The notes: generated by a model from the letters alone, not told the origin. DNA of 29,354 bases from Gemmatimonadota bacterium (GCA_003221075.1 QHUF01000053.1:1-29354); one strand, 5' to 3'; shown: positions 17,077 to 25,099, numbered from the stretch's first letter. Numbers and translations: made by a program.

Positions 17077-17474
17077 CGTGTCGCCAGATAGTTCCCAAGT
17101 AGACGGTTCGTCGCATTCAATACAGCAAGTGCCGCGCCGCGGGGCGGATCGACTTCCGTTAAACAAGACCCCACGAGTCGCGTCGCTTCCTTCCCACGCG
17201 CCGCCAGCGAAACGATCACCACCGTCGCATCGAACGCGCGCACCGCTTTCACGCCCAGCAATTCGAACGTGAGTTGTGGCTGGACTGCCTGTTCCAACGC
17301 GTTCACTGCCGCAACCGCGCAACAGCGCAGCTCGCCGGTTTGTGAAGAAACGCCATCCGATGACCCTTCGAAACGCCGGCCATCAGACCAGGTCAGCACG
17401 ACCTTGGCGCGGCAGCGGCCGTTCGCCAGCCGCTGAAACCCGAACTCCTGAAACCGCAGGCGCTCCTCGGGCAC
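17073..17474 (-). CDS. Small protein resembling a stand-alone LeuA-type allosteric domain
   Basis: A 133-residue protein starting at GTG 17474, 9 bases after the previous gene and overlapping the MltD-like gene by four. No signal or membrane segment is seen. The second half reads like the C-terminal regulatory domain of 2-isopropylmalate synthase. It has an alpha segment AVAAVNALEQAV, a strand FELLGVKAVRAFDATVVIVS, a glycine-containing turn and VGSCLTEVDPPRG, then a final helix ALAVLNATNRLLG. In LeuA that domain ends with the same AxxNAxNRLL pattern and binds leucine. This likeness is my reading by eye and no catalytic barrel is present. The function is unknown; its operon places it upstream of a cell-wall enzyme. 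Confidence 0.7.
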   Translation of the reverse strand: MPEERLRFQEFGFQRLANGRCRAKVVLTWSDGRRFEGSSDGVSSQTGELRCCAVAAVNALEQAVQPQLTFELLGVKAVRAFDATVVIVSLAARGKEATRLVGSCLTEVDPPRGAALAVLNATNRLLGNYLATR

Positions 17475-17483
17475 GGACCACCC

Positions 17484-17732
17484 TCACTCGAACCGAACTT
17501 CGATCTGCTGCTTGACGCTCTGGTCCTGACTCGCTTCAACCACGTCGACCTCGAGACGCGGACGCCCCTGCGCGTCCTGCTCGGCCGAGATGACGAGAAT
17601 CAAGCCGCTGTCGAATTCCACCTTCACATGCCTCACATCGGACCGCACCGTGACATGTTTGACCGTCTCACCTCGTAGCCGCGTCACGGCTCCGACGACG
17701 CGCCGGAGATCCTGCAGGTTCGCGGTGCTCAA
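17484..17732 (-). CDS. Small conserved-looking hypothetical protein
   Basis: An 82-residue protein I do not recognise. It begins with STANLQDLRRVVGAVTRLRG, then alternates short strands (KHVTVRSDVRHVKVEFDSG, LILVISAE, RPRLEVDVVEA) and ends in a Gln/Glu-rich tail. It is soluble, with no cysteine and no signal peptide. The likely start is TTG 17732, which overlaps the stop of the upstream gene (TTGA). Gene spacing before and after is minimal, which supports a real translated gene in the leftward operon. A beta-rich small fold is my inference from the pattern. Confidence 0.65.
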   Translation of the reverse strand: MSTANLQDLRRVVGAVTRLRGETVKHVTVRSDVRHVKVEFDSGLILVISAEQDAQGRPRLEVDVVEASQDQSVKQQIEVRFE

Positions 17733-17980
17733 GAGAGACGCTCCGCGAGCAGCTGCGACAGCGCGGCGTCCGGGATCCGCTCAGCCTGGATGAACAGTGA
17801 CGACTTCGAGGTGGCCTCCAGCGGATACGGCGTCCAGAACGACCGGCGCCGACCCGGTAGAGACTCAGACGCGGCGCGAAACGACAAGACCAACTGCCAA
17901 GCGGACGTATTCGCGTGCCGCTCGGCGACCGCATCCACATGCCAAACCTGGTCCCCATGCGCGATTACACGCCATGACAT
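17729..17980 (-). CDS. Small hypothetical protein, first gene of the MltD operon
   Basis: An 83-residue protein of unknown function with W-rich strands: MSWRVIAHGDQVWHVDAVAE, then ANTSAWQLVLSFR, then RSFWTPYPLEATSKSSLFIQ. It ends with a helix, IPDAALSQLLAERLS. The ATG at 17980 is preceded by a good ribosome site (GAGGTGA, then GCC, then ATG). A strong sigma70-like promoter lies a further 38 bases or so upstream. It therefore opens the unit leading through two more small genes to the LysM transglycosylase. The tight coupling suggests the four products are made together, but nothing in the sequence says what this one does. Confidence 0.68.
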   Translation of the reverse strand: MSWRVIAHGDQVWHVDAVAERHANTSAWQLVLSFRAASESLPGRRRSFWTPYPLEATSKSSLFIQAERIPDAALSQLLAERLS

Positions 17981-18018
17981 GGCTCACCTCGAGCGGGGAA
18001 AGAGCGCAAAGGGGCCCC

Positions 18019-18047
18019 AATATGTGGGTTAGCTCCTGTGCGGTCAA
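18019..18047 (-). promoter_or_regulatory. Sigma70-type promoter of the small-gene/MltD operon
   Basis: On the minus strand TTGACC (18047-18042) and CATATT (18024-18019) are separated by exactly 17 bases, matching the -35 consensus at five of six and the -10 consensus at four of six. Transcription would start near 18012, about 30 bases before the Shine-Dalgarno site and ATG at 17980. A GGGGCCCC palindrome lies at the predicted start region. This is the best-formed conventional promoter I see in the window. Confidence 0.65.
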
Positions 18048-18082
18048 TGGGTTAGCGCTTTACCGCAGGCTGCGAGGGAGGG

Positions 18083-18946
18083 TCAGTCGTCCCTGGTAAC
18101 GAAGGCACGGAAGCGAGTCGCCAGGTCTCGCGTGACCGGTCCGGAAACGCCCTTTCCGATCGCGCGACCGTCGAGCTTTGAAATGCCCACGACTTCGGCG
18201 GCCGTGCCGGTCAGGAACACTTCGTCGGCCGTGTAGAGATCGTAGCGGTTCATCGGCAGCTCTTCCACCGCGTATCCCGCCTCCCGACCGAGCTCGATCA
18301 CGGTGTCGCGCGTGACACCGCGGAGAATGCCTGTGTACGGCGGGGGCGTGCGCAGTGTGCCGTTGGACACGGCGAAGAGATTCATGCCGCTCGCTTCGGC
18401 GACGTAGCCGGCTGCATCGAGCATGATCACCTCGTCCACGTTCGCCGCGATGCCTTCGACCTTGGCGAGGATGTGGGAGAGGTAGTTCAGCGATTTGACG
18501 CGAGGGGAGAGCGCTTCGCGGTGGTGGATCGGTGTGGCGGCGGTCAACGCGGTCAGTCCCTTCTCGTACCGGTCCTGCGGCCACAGCTTGATCGTGTCGA
18601 AGATGCAGAAAATGGTGGGCTTGGCGCATTTCCGGGGGTCAAGACCGAGGTCCCCGACCCCGCGGGTCACGACCAGGCGAATGTAGTTGTCTTTGATCCC
18701 GCTCTTTGCGACGCCCTCCTCGACCATGCGCCCCATCGCGTCCTTCGCCATGGGGATTTCGAGCCAGATCGCTTTGGCGGAGGCGTAGAGGCGGTCGAGG
18801 TGGGCATCTAACCGGAAGACGCGGCCGCCGTAGGCACGGATGCCCTCGAATACGCCGTCGCCATACAGGAGGCCGTGGTCGAATACAGAAACGACCGCGC
18901 TGCCGCGGTCGTACCACGTCCCATCGATCCACACGATGGAGGGCAT
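18083..18946 (-). CDS. ilvE: Branched-chain amino acid aminotransferase (class IV PLP fold)
   Basis: A 287-residue PLP enzyme that interconverts Leu, Ile and Val with their 2-oxo acids using 2-oxoglutarate/glutamate. Class IV signatures: WIDGTWYDRGSAVVSVFDHG then LLYGDGVFEGIRAYGGRVFR, the PLP lysine in SPRVKSLNYLSHILAK, DEVIMLDAAGYVAEASGMNL with FAVSNGTLRTPP, and DLYTADEVFLTGTAAEV. The length fits the shorter bacterial/archaeal IlvE. A D-amino acid or aminodeoxychorismate lyase role is less likely given the EGIRAY and KSLNYL motifs. I place the start at ATG 18946; a TTG at 18982 is also in frame. The ATG lies inside a perfect 9-bp hairpin. tRNA-Lys lies 57 bases upstream on the same strand. 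Confidence 0.92.
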   Translation of the reverse strand: MPSIVWIDGTWYDRGSAVVSVFDHGLLYGDGVFEGIRAYGGRVFRLDAHLDRLYASAKAIWLEIPMAKDAMGRMVEEGVAKSGIKDNYIRLVVTRGVGDLGLDPRKCAKPTIFCIFDTIKLWPQDRYEKGLTALTAATPIHHREALSPRVKSLNYLSHILAKVEGIAANVDEVIMLDAAGYVAEASGMNLFAVSNGTLRTPPPYTGILRGVTRDTVIELGREAGYAVEELPMNRYDLYTADEVFLTGTAAEVVGISKLDGRAIGKGVSGPVTRDLATRFRAFVTRDD

Positions 18947-18968
18947 CGGAGGGAATCTGCCTCCGATG
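18944..18968 (-). promoter_or_regulatory. Perfect hairpin covering the ilvE start codon
   Basis: The minus strand reads CATCGGAGG, a 7-base loop, then CCTCCGATG, a perfect 9-bp stem. The 3' arm contains the proposed ilvE ATG and the 5' arm contains a GGAGG that looks like a ribosome site. Folding would pair the GGAGG with CCTCC and bury the ATG. This could be a translational switch or simply a DNA-level inverted repeat. If the real start is the upstream TTG, the hairpin lies inside the coding region instead. Confidence 0.5.
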
Positions 18969-19002
18969 TACGCCCGTGACAACGGGGGGGTTGAAAACGG
19001 AG

Positions 19003-19075
<73 letters not shown>

Positions 19076-19091
19076 CTGACAACTACAACCT

Positions 19092-19175
19092 CGTCAAAGC
19101 TAAACCGTCGAAAGGAGGCGTCAAAATAACAACGTCAAGCTGAACGGCGTCGAAAAAGGCGTCAAAAGACACCGT
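19092..19175 (-). repeat. Left array of 13-14 nt GACG-headed units
   Basis: CGTC (GACG on the minus strand) occurs at 19092, 19106, 19119, 19133, 19148 and 19160, spaced 14, 13, 14, 15 and 12. A degenerate copy (CGTA) lies at 19173. Read on the minus strand, each unit is GACG followed by a pyrimidine-rich tail, for example GACGCCTTTTTC and GACGCCTCCTTTC. The array lies between the tRNA-Lys 5' end and the four-helix-bundle gene. It shares a 16-base and a 13-base exact match, inverted, with the right array. Confidence 0.8.
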
Positions 19176-19227
19176 ACAAGCGTAAAACCGGTGATGCCTC
19201 CAAGCAGTCTCGCACAATCCTATCAGG

Positions 19228-19596
19228 ATGGTCCTACGTGCCAACCCTGGAAGTTTACGCGTGGTGCAGGTTGCTGAACACGTCGCGAAAGGGTGCGCCC
19301 AGCTCGCAAGAACGTTTCGGGGACCCGGCATGCTCTCACGGGCAGATCAAATCGTGCGCGCCTCGACGTCAATCGGGTTAAACATCGTCGAGGGCTGCGG
19401 TCGCGGCAGCGTGGCCGACTTTCGACGGTTTCTGTTACAAGCGCGTGGGTCGGCGCAAGAGACGCTTACCCTGTTGCATCTCGTCGTTCCGACGGATGAT
19501 GGCCAAGCTTCGACGGTGCGCTCGCTCCAAAGCAGCACCGTCCTGATCCTCAAGATGCTTACTCGACTGTACGAACACCCACCACCAGACAAATAG
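19228..19596 (+). CDS. Four-helix bundle protein (S23/IVP-like family)
   Basis: A 122-residue, all-helical protein. It carries the signature of the family found as intervening-sequence proteins in 23S rRNA genes and as scattered chromosomal copies: SRADQIVRASTSIGLNIVEG followed by CGRGSVADFRRFLLQARGSA and QETLTLL. The family is related to Avd, the accessory protein of diversity-generating retroelements. Those proteins form pentamers and bind nucleic acid. There is no rRNA, reverse transcriptase or variable repeat here, so this is an orphan copy. The start is ATG 19228 with only AGG just ahead. Flanking arrays of GACG units on both sides, pointing outward, suggest the gene and repeats form one element. 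The role is unknown. Confidence 0.88.
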   Translation: MVLRANPGSLRVVQVAEHVAKGCAQLARTFRGPGMLSRADQIVRASTSIGLNIVEGCGRGSVADFRRFLLQARGSAQETLTLLHLVVPTDDGQASTVRSLQSSTVLILKMLTRLYEHPPPDK

Positions 19597-19601
19597 CCGT
19601 T

Positions 19602-19697
19602 GACGTCTCTCAGACGTCGTTGATTGGACGCCTCTTTCGACGCCTTTCACTTGACGCAGCTCTCTCGACGCCGTTCATGCGACGGTGTCTTTTGACG
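19602..19697 (+). repeat. Right array of 13-14 nt GACG-headed units
   Basis: GACG occurs at 19602, 19613, 19627, 19639, 19653, 19667, 19681 and 19694, spaced 11, 14, 12, 14, 14, 14 and 13. The units have pyrimidine-rich tails, such as GACGCCTCTTTC, GACGCCTTTCACTT and GACGGTGTCTTTT. The array starts 5 bases after the stop of the four-helix-bundle gene and ends 16 bases before the stop of the TonB receptor. The unit sequence matches that of the left array in reverse orientation. Confidence 0.8.
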
Positions 19698-19712
19698 TCT
19701 CTAGACCAATTC

Positions 19713-22280
19713 TTAGAAAACCCAGTGTAAGCCAATCTGCGTCTGCTGCGGATCGCCGTAGCCGCTCCGGAGCGTGCCGTCGAAGTTGAAGAGCAACGCT
19801 TGCGCTGGATCGCGGAAGTTTGCTGAGCCGAGCACATTGAACATCTGCGCGACCAGCTCGACGCGGCCTTTACCGACGTTGAACGGCCAGGTCAGGCCCA
19901 GGTCCCACGAGAAATAGCTGTTGTCCTTCCGCAAGGTGTTGCGTTTGAGAATGACCCCCGTCGGATTCCGTGTGGCAGTGAGGCAAATCCGATCCTGTGG
20001 GGTCACGGCGCGCTGCCCCGAGGGCTGGTTATTGGCACCGCACTTCTCCGACGTGGGTTGTGCCGAGTAGAGGCTTAGGCGGCTGTTCAGGAACAGCCCG
20101 CCGCCGATATGGGCTACCATCCAGCCGTTAAACCGATGGCGCTGGTCTCGATCGCTCCAATTGTACTCGGGCGCCAGGCTATCGGCCCGGGCGTACCGGA
20201 ATGTGAACGGGTCGCGCTCGTTATCGTCATCCGACTTGTCGAAGGACAGGGTGTAGTTTACCTGGAACTGGAAGTTCGGATCGAGGACGCGCTTCAGGCC
20301 GATCGTAATGCCGTTGTAGCGTGACTTGGCGCTCGACTCCACGGTGGTCAGCGTGAAGATGCCGTTCCCGCCCGGAAGCCCGCTGCCCCATGGGCTGCCG
20401 AAGTGGCCGTCGTTGCGGTTGATGAACCGTGTCAGGTGGTCGGACCGGGAATGCGCGTAGCTGATCGAGGCGCCGAGGTCGGCGCCGACTTGCCACTCAT
20501 ATCCCAGGCTCGCGCTGAGCGTCCGCGGATTCTGGAACTTTTTGTCGAAGACAAAGACGTCCGGGAAGAATACGGCGCTCTGCGAAACGTTGTCCGGAAG
20601 TTGGGCATTGAATCCGGGCACCGGTCCGAAGTAGGCTCCTGGGAACGGCACGCCGCGGAAATACGTCATCCCGATCGAACCATTGGTGCTGCGGCTCGAG
20701 GCCAGGTTGAGGCCGGGAATCCGCGCGTAGTACAAGCCCGCGCTGCCGCGTACGACGCGCCGCCCGTCGCCGCGAGGATCATAGGCAAACCCGAAGCGCG
20801 GCTGGAACATCTTCTTGTCCGATGGAATGGTCCCGTCGGACGGGAACGTGTAGGTGCCGGTCGTATTGGTTACCGTCTGTCCGATGAACGGCGCGTAGAA
20901 CACTTGCGACGGGGGCGTAATCGGGTCCGCCTGAATTTCCGCTTCCCACCGCAGCCCGTAGTTGAACGTCCACTTGGCGTTTGGCTTCCACGAATCCTGG
21001 AGGTAAAAGGCCAGGTCGGTTTGCGGGATGTCCTGGGTCCCCGCTTCCCGCAGGGAGCGACCCACCCCCGCCTGCTGGAGATAGAGCAGGACTGGACCGG
21101 TCTGGACGTTGTTGACTGGACAGCCGCCGGTCGTGTTGTTGGAGTTGACGTTGGTGAGGGTGTCGACGCACTCCACGTAATTGGAGTTCGCGGCGAAGCT
21201 CAGGAACCCCGGTACCGAGCTGAAGATGTACCGCGAGTTTCCAAACCCGACAAACGTCTGGATCGAATGCACCTTGTTGTACTCGAAGCCGAGCTTGAAA
21301 AAGTGATCGCCCTTGGCGAACGAGATGTTGTCGACCAGTTGCACGCGCGTGTCGTAGTAGTCGACCGGCAGAAAGAACGGCATGCCGAACCGGAAGTTCG
21401 GGGCGACCGCGATGTCGGGGAAGGGTCGATTGCCGGCATCCACCCGATTGGCTCCAAGGGCCGCGCTTCGTGGCCCATCATACGGGCGGGGGCGATCCTC
21501 CCGCGAATACTGGAATCGGAATTCGTTCGCCATGTTCGGCGTGAGGTACGACACCAGGCTGCCGTTCACGGCGTTGGAATGATCCTGCTCCAGCCCGTTC
21601 GCGCTGCGCGCCCAGCTGTCCACGTCGAATGTGCCGCTTGCCTGCTCCGACCAGGTGTAGTTGTACTTCAGCGACGCATGGTGACGGTCGGAGAGGTTGA
21701 AATCGAATTTCGCGAGCAGCACGCGCGCATTGTTGGTGCGCGCGATAGAGCCGTAGTCGTTCCGCATCGCCCCGCCGTACGCAGTATCCATCCAGGCGCG
21801 CAGCAGCGGATCGATCCGGTTAGGGTTGGTCTGCTTGGTCTCGTCGTAGATCTGTTGATCGTATGCCAGGAAGAAGAAGGCCCGATCGTGCTTGATCGGT
21901 CCGCCGAGCGTGAAGCCGAACTGGTGCTGCGTGAAGTCGGGCGTGGGAAGGGTGGTGCCACCATGGTGCGGCTGGCCGGAGAGCGCCCCGTCCTTTCCAT
22001 AGTAGTGCAGCGAGCCGTGGAGCTGATTCGTCCCCGACTTGGTCACGACGTTCACGAAGCCGCCGGATGACCGGCCGAACTCGGCGTTCGCGCCCGACGC
22101 CGTCACGACGATCTCCTCGACGGCGTCCAGGTTGAACGTGAAGGGCGGCCGCTGGCCGCCGCGCTGCTCGCCGAAGAACGGATTGTTGAAGTCTGCACCG
22201 TCCACCGAAACGTTGTTGTGAATCCCCTTCTGGCCGCCGATTGACAGCTCGTCGCCGTCCGGCCCCTGCACGATTGCCAC
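19713..22280 (-). pseudogene. TonB-dependent receptor, plug and barrel part (frame-broken gene)
   Basis: An 855-codon stretch that is the bulk of an Oar/CarboxypepD-type outer-membrane receptor. It opens in the plug domain with DELSIGGQKGIHNNVSVDGA and then DAVEEIVVTASGANAEFGRS and GGFVNVVTKSGTNQLHGSLH. A long beta-barrel follows, rich in alternating aromatic residues. It ends QTQIGLHWVF with the terminal aromatic expected for outer-membrane insertion. It has no signal peptide of its own; the only possible start is a GTG at 22280 in mid-domain. The signal and regulatory domain are in the next frame just upstream. The substrate is unknown. As it stands the gene cannot make a normal exported receptor unless the break is a sequence error. 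Confidence 0.85.
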
Positions 22281-22288
22281 GTTCGGCG

Positions 22289-22660
22289 TCAGGGGGTCGC
22301 CTCGACGACCACGGCCTGGAGCTGCACCGCAGCGAGCGGCAAGGTCAGGTTCACCGTCTCACCCACGCTCAGGCGGACGCCGGTGCGCCGCGTTTCGCTG
22401 AAGCCGACGGCGCGCGCCGTGACGTCATACGTCCCGAGCGGCATGAGGGGGGCGATGAAAATGCCACGCTCATTGGTGGCGACTTGGCGTTGGAACCCGG
22501 TCTGCGTCTCGCGCAGCACGACGCTAGCGCCTGCGACGGCAGTGCCCGACGGGTCGGTGACCGTGCCGCGGATGACGCCTGTAGTCGCTTGCGATTGTCC
22601 AGCCAGCATGACGGGGAATGCGAGAGCCAATACGACCGGCCCGAGGAGCTTACGCACCAT
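22289..22660 (-). pseudogene. TonB-dependent receptor, signal peptide and carboxypeptidase-regulatory-like domain (5' part)
   Basis: A 123-codon frame. It starts with a signal peptide (MVRKLLGPVVLALAFPVMLA, cleavage after GQS or so). A carboxypeptidase regulatory-like beta sandwich follows: GVIRGTVTDPSGTAVAGASV, TNERGIFIAPLMPLGTYDVT, and LPLAAVQLQAVVVEATP, where the plug should begin. It stops at TGA (22289-22291) directly after a run of five Cs on the coding strand. The plug continues in the other frame 8 bases later. A good ribosome site (GGAGG, 8 bases before ATG) precedes it. The piece alone would be a small secreted domain. Confidence 0.85.
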
Positions 22661-22750
22661 GACTTCTGCCTCCGACGGGATGGGAAGGATGTTTCGGGAC
22701 GGCTAGCGTATCACCCGTGAGGAGCCTCCGCAAGGCTTACCTTTGAGGCG

Positions 22751-24481
22751 ATGCAAAACGCCGAAATCGCCCGCCTCCTCACTGACGTCGCCGATCTACT
22801 CGAGATCTCCGCGGGCAATCCGTTCAAGGTGCGCGCGTACCGCAACGCCGCGCGTACGGTCGCGGATCACCCCGATCCCATCGCCGAGCTCGTGTCGGGA
22901 GGTGAGTTCGACATCACCGAGCTGCCGGGGATCGGGGGCGGCATCGCGAAAGAAATCACCGCGTTGGTGGAAACGGGCACCCTGCCCCAGCGCCAACAGC
23001 TCGTGGCGACGTTACCGCCCGGCCTCCTCGACCTGCTGCGCATCTCCGGCCTCGGTCCCAAGCGGGTCAAGCTGTTTCACGAGCAGCTGAAGGTGAACAG
23101 CGTCGCGGATCTCAAAGACGCCCTCGAAAAAGGGCTGATCGCGAGCCTGCCGGGCTTTGGTCCCAAGCTGCTCGAGAAAATCCGCGAAGGCGTCGCCGAC
23201 ACGGCGACCACGGCGCAAAAGCGTATGGTGTTGCACGAAGCCGAGCAGTATGCGCGGGCGATCGTGGAATACCTGAAGGCCGGCGGCGGGATCGATGAGA
23301 TCGACGTGGCCGGCAGCTTCCGGCGGCGCAAGGAAACGATCGGCGACCTCGACATTGTGGTCACCTGCGCCCCCGCCAAGGCCGCCGCGGTTATCCAGCG
23401 CTTTGGGAAGTTCAGCGAGGTTACGCAGGTCGCCGCGCAAGGCGACACCCGTGCAACGGTACGACTCTCCAGCGGACTGCAGGTCGATCTGCGCGTCGTC
23501 GAACCGTCCTGTTTCGGCGCCGCGATGCAGTACTTCACAGGATCGCAGGCGCACAACATCGAGCTGCGCAAGATCGCGCAGGCCAAGAAACTCAAGCTGA
23601 ACGAGTACGGCGTGTTCCGCGGATCGAAATGCATTGCAGGCCGGACGGAGCAGGATGTCTACGCCGCACTCGGCCTCGACTGGATTCCACCGGAGCTGCG
23701 CGAAAACCGCGGTGAAATCGCGCTCGCGAAAGCGCACGAGCTGCCGCAGCTCGTGACGCTCGAGGAGATCCGTGGCGACCTGCAGATGCACACCGACGCC
23801 AGCGACGGCAAGGCGACGCTGGCCGAGATGATCGAGGCCGCGCGCAAGCTCGGCCACGCATACATCGCGATCACCGATCATTCGCCGCGCACCTCGATGG
23901 CGGGACAGACGCCCGCGGAGATCCGCGCGCAGTGGAAAGCGATCGATCGACTCAACCAGGAAATGCGCGGCTTCCGCGTGCTCAAAAGCGTCGAGATGGA
24001 CATCCTCGAGAATGGAAAGCTCGACCTGCCGGACGACCTGCTCGCGGAAGCGGACTACGTGGTTGCCACGATCCACTACGGTCTAAAACAGAGCGAGCGC
24101 CAGCTGACTGACCGGCTGCTCGCGGCGATCGAGAGCCGTTGGGTCGATGCGATCGGTCACCCCACCGGCCGGATCGTGCCCGAGCGTCCTTCCTACCCGT
24201 TGGATTTCGACGTCGTGGCGAAGGCGGCGGCCAACGCGAAGTGTCTGCTCGAGATCAACGGCAGCGAACGGCTGGATCTGCCGGATACGCTGGCGGCGGC
24301 AGCCAAAGGGCATGGCGTGCGGTTCGTGCTTTCGACGGACGCGCACAACACGCGCGAGCTGGGATTCATGAAGTTTGCGGTGGCGGTGGCGCGGCGGGCG
24401 GGACTGACGGGGGCCGACATCATCAATACGCGACCGCTGCCGGACTTCCTGAAGGGACTACGTCGCAGTAGAAACCGTTAA
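22751..24481 (+). CDS. polX: DNA polymerase/3'-5' exonuclease PolX
   Basis: A 576-residue repair polymerase. Helix-hairpin-helix segments lie in the first 150 residues (ITELPGIGGGIAKEI, RISGLGPKRVKLF, SLPGFGPKLLEKI). The family X nucleotidyltransferase motif GSFRRRKETIGDLDIVV starts at G188. A C-terminal PHP phosphoesterase domain begins near residue 340 with DLQMHTDASDGK and continues with ITDHSPR, SVEMDIL, IHYGL, IGHPTGR and LSTDAHNT, all with metal-ligand histidines and aspartates in place. It fills short gaps in base-excision-type repair and the PHP domain gives the 3'-5' exonuclease. GAGGCG lies directly before the ATG. Its last 24 bases overlap the end of rnhB tail to tail. Confidence 0.96.
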   Translation: MQNAEIARLLTDVADLLEISAGNPFKVRAYRNAARTVADHPDPIAELVSGGEFDITELPGIGGGIAKEITALVETGTLPQRQQLVATLPPGLLDLLRISGLGPKRVKLFHEQLKVNSVADLKDALEKGLIASLPGFGPKLLEKIREGVADTATTAQKRMVLHEAEQYARAIVEYLKAGGGIDEIDVAGSFRRRKETIGDLDIVVTCAPAKAAAVIQRFGKFSEVTQVAAQGDTRATVRLSSGLQVDLRVVEPSCFGAAMQYFTGSQAHNIELRKIAQAKKLKLNEYGVFRGSKCIAGRTEQDVYAALGLDWIPPELRENRGEIALAKAHELPQLVTLEEIRGDLQMHTDASDGKATLAEMIEAARKLGHAYIAITDHSPRTSMAGQTPAEIRAQWKAIDRLNQEMRGFRVLKSVEMDILENGKLDLPDDLLAEADYVVATIHYGLKQSERQLTDRLLAAIESRWVDAIGHPTGRIVPERPSYPLDFDVVAKAAANAKCLLEINGSERLDLPDTLAAAAKGHGVRFVLSTDAHNTRELGFMKFAVAVARRAGLTGADIINTRPLPDFLKGLRRSRNR

Positions 24482-25099
24482 CAATTCGATCTGCGCGACC
24501 GGCTCGAAGCTGTACCGGTGGTGGCGGGTGGGACCCAGGCGCTGAATCGCGTCGAGGTGCTCGGGCGTCGCGTAGCCTTTGTTCGTTTCCCAGCAATAGC
24601 CGGGATGCCGGATCGCGAGGCGGTCCATCAGGTAGTCGCGCAACACCTTGGCGATGATCGAGGCAGCCGCGATCGAGTGGCACCGCGCGTCGCCGTCCAC
24701 GATGGCTTCGTGCTCGCGGCCGAGCTCGGGGCACGGCAGGCCGTCGATGAGCACGTGCGCCGGCACGATGCCGAGCCGGCGGAGCGCGCGCTCCATCGCC
24801 AGAATCGACGCGCGCCGGATGTTCAGGCGATCGATCTCGCGCACACTCGCGGCGCCTACGGCCACGGCGAACGCCCGTTCGCGGATCTTCACGGCAAACT
24901 TCTGGCGCTGCAGCGCCGTAAGCACCTTCGAATCGTCGAGCCCGCGGATCGGCTTCGCGCCCATCGGAAACACGACGGCCGCGGCGACCACTGGACCAGC
25001 CAGTGGACCGCGGCCGACTTCATCGATTCCGGCGACGATGCTCCGACCTTCGCACCACAACGCCGCCTCGCGGTTCAGCGATGGGCGGCGGTGTCTCAC
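24458..25099 (-). CDS. rnhB: Ribonuclease HII
   Basis: A 213-residue enzyme that cuts the RNA strand of RNA-DNA hybrids and starts removal of ribonucleotides misinserted in DNA. The catalytic motif is AGIDEVGRGPLAGPVVAAAV. Further motifs are GLDDSKVLT, HVLIDGLPCPE, and HSIAAASIIAKVLRD with the remaining acidic ligands. YCWETNKGYATPEH leads to HHRYSF near the end. The start is GTG 25099, overlapping the rplS stop (GTGA), so it is the last gene of the ffh-rplS cluster. Its stop lies inside polX on the other strand (24-base convergent overlap). Confidence 0.95.
   Translation of the reverse strand: MRHRRPSLNREAALWCEGRSIVAGIDEVGRGPLAGPVVAAAVVFPMGAKPIRGLDDSKVLTALQRQKFAVKIRERAFAVAVGAASVREIDRLNIRRASILAMERALRRLGIVPAHVLIDGLPCPELGREHEAIVDGDARCHSIAAASIIAKVLRDYLMDRLAIRHPGYCWETNKGYATPEHLDAIQRLGPTRHHRYSFEPVAQIELLTVSTAT

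Noticed and set aside
19092..19697. A CRISPR array
   Set aside because: Units are only 13-14 nt, contiguous and without constant repeats alternating with unique spacers. No cas gene is present.
20403..22070. A 555-codon plus-strand frame across the TonB receptor
   Set aside because: The minus strand encodes clear plug and barrel motifs over the same bases. The plus-strand product is Arg/Val/Glu-rich with no domain.
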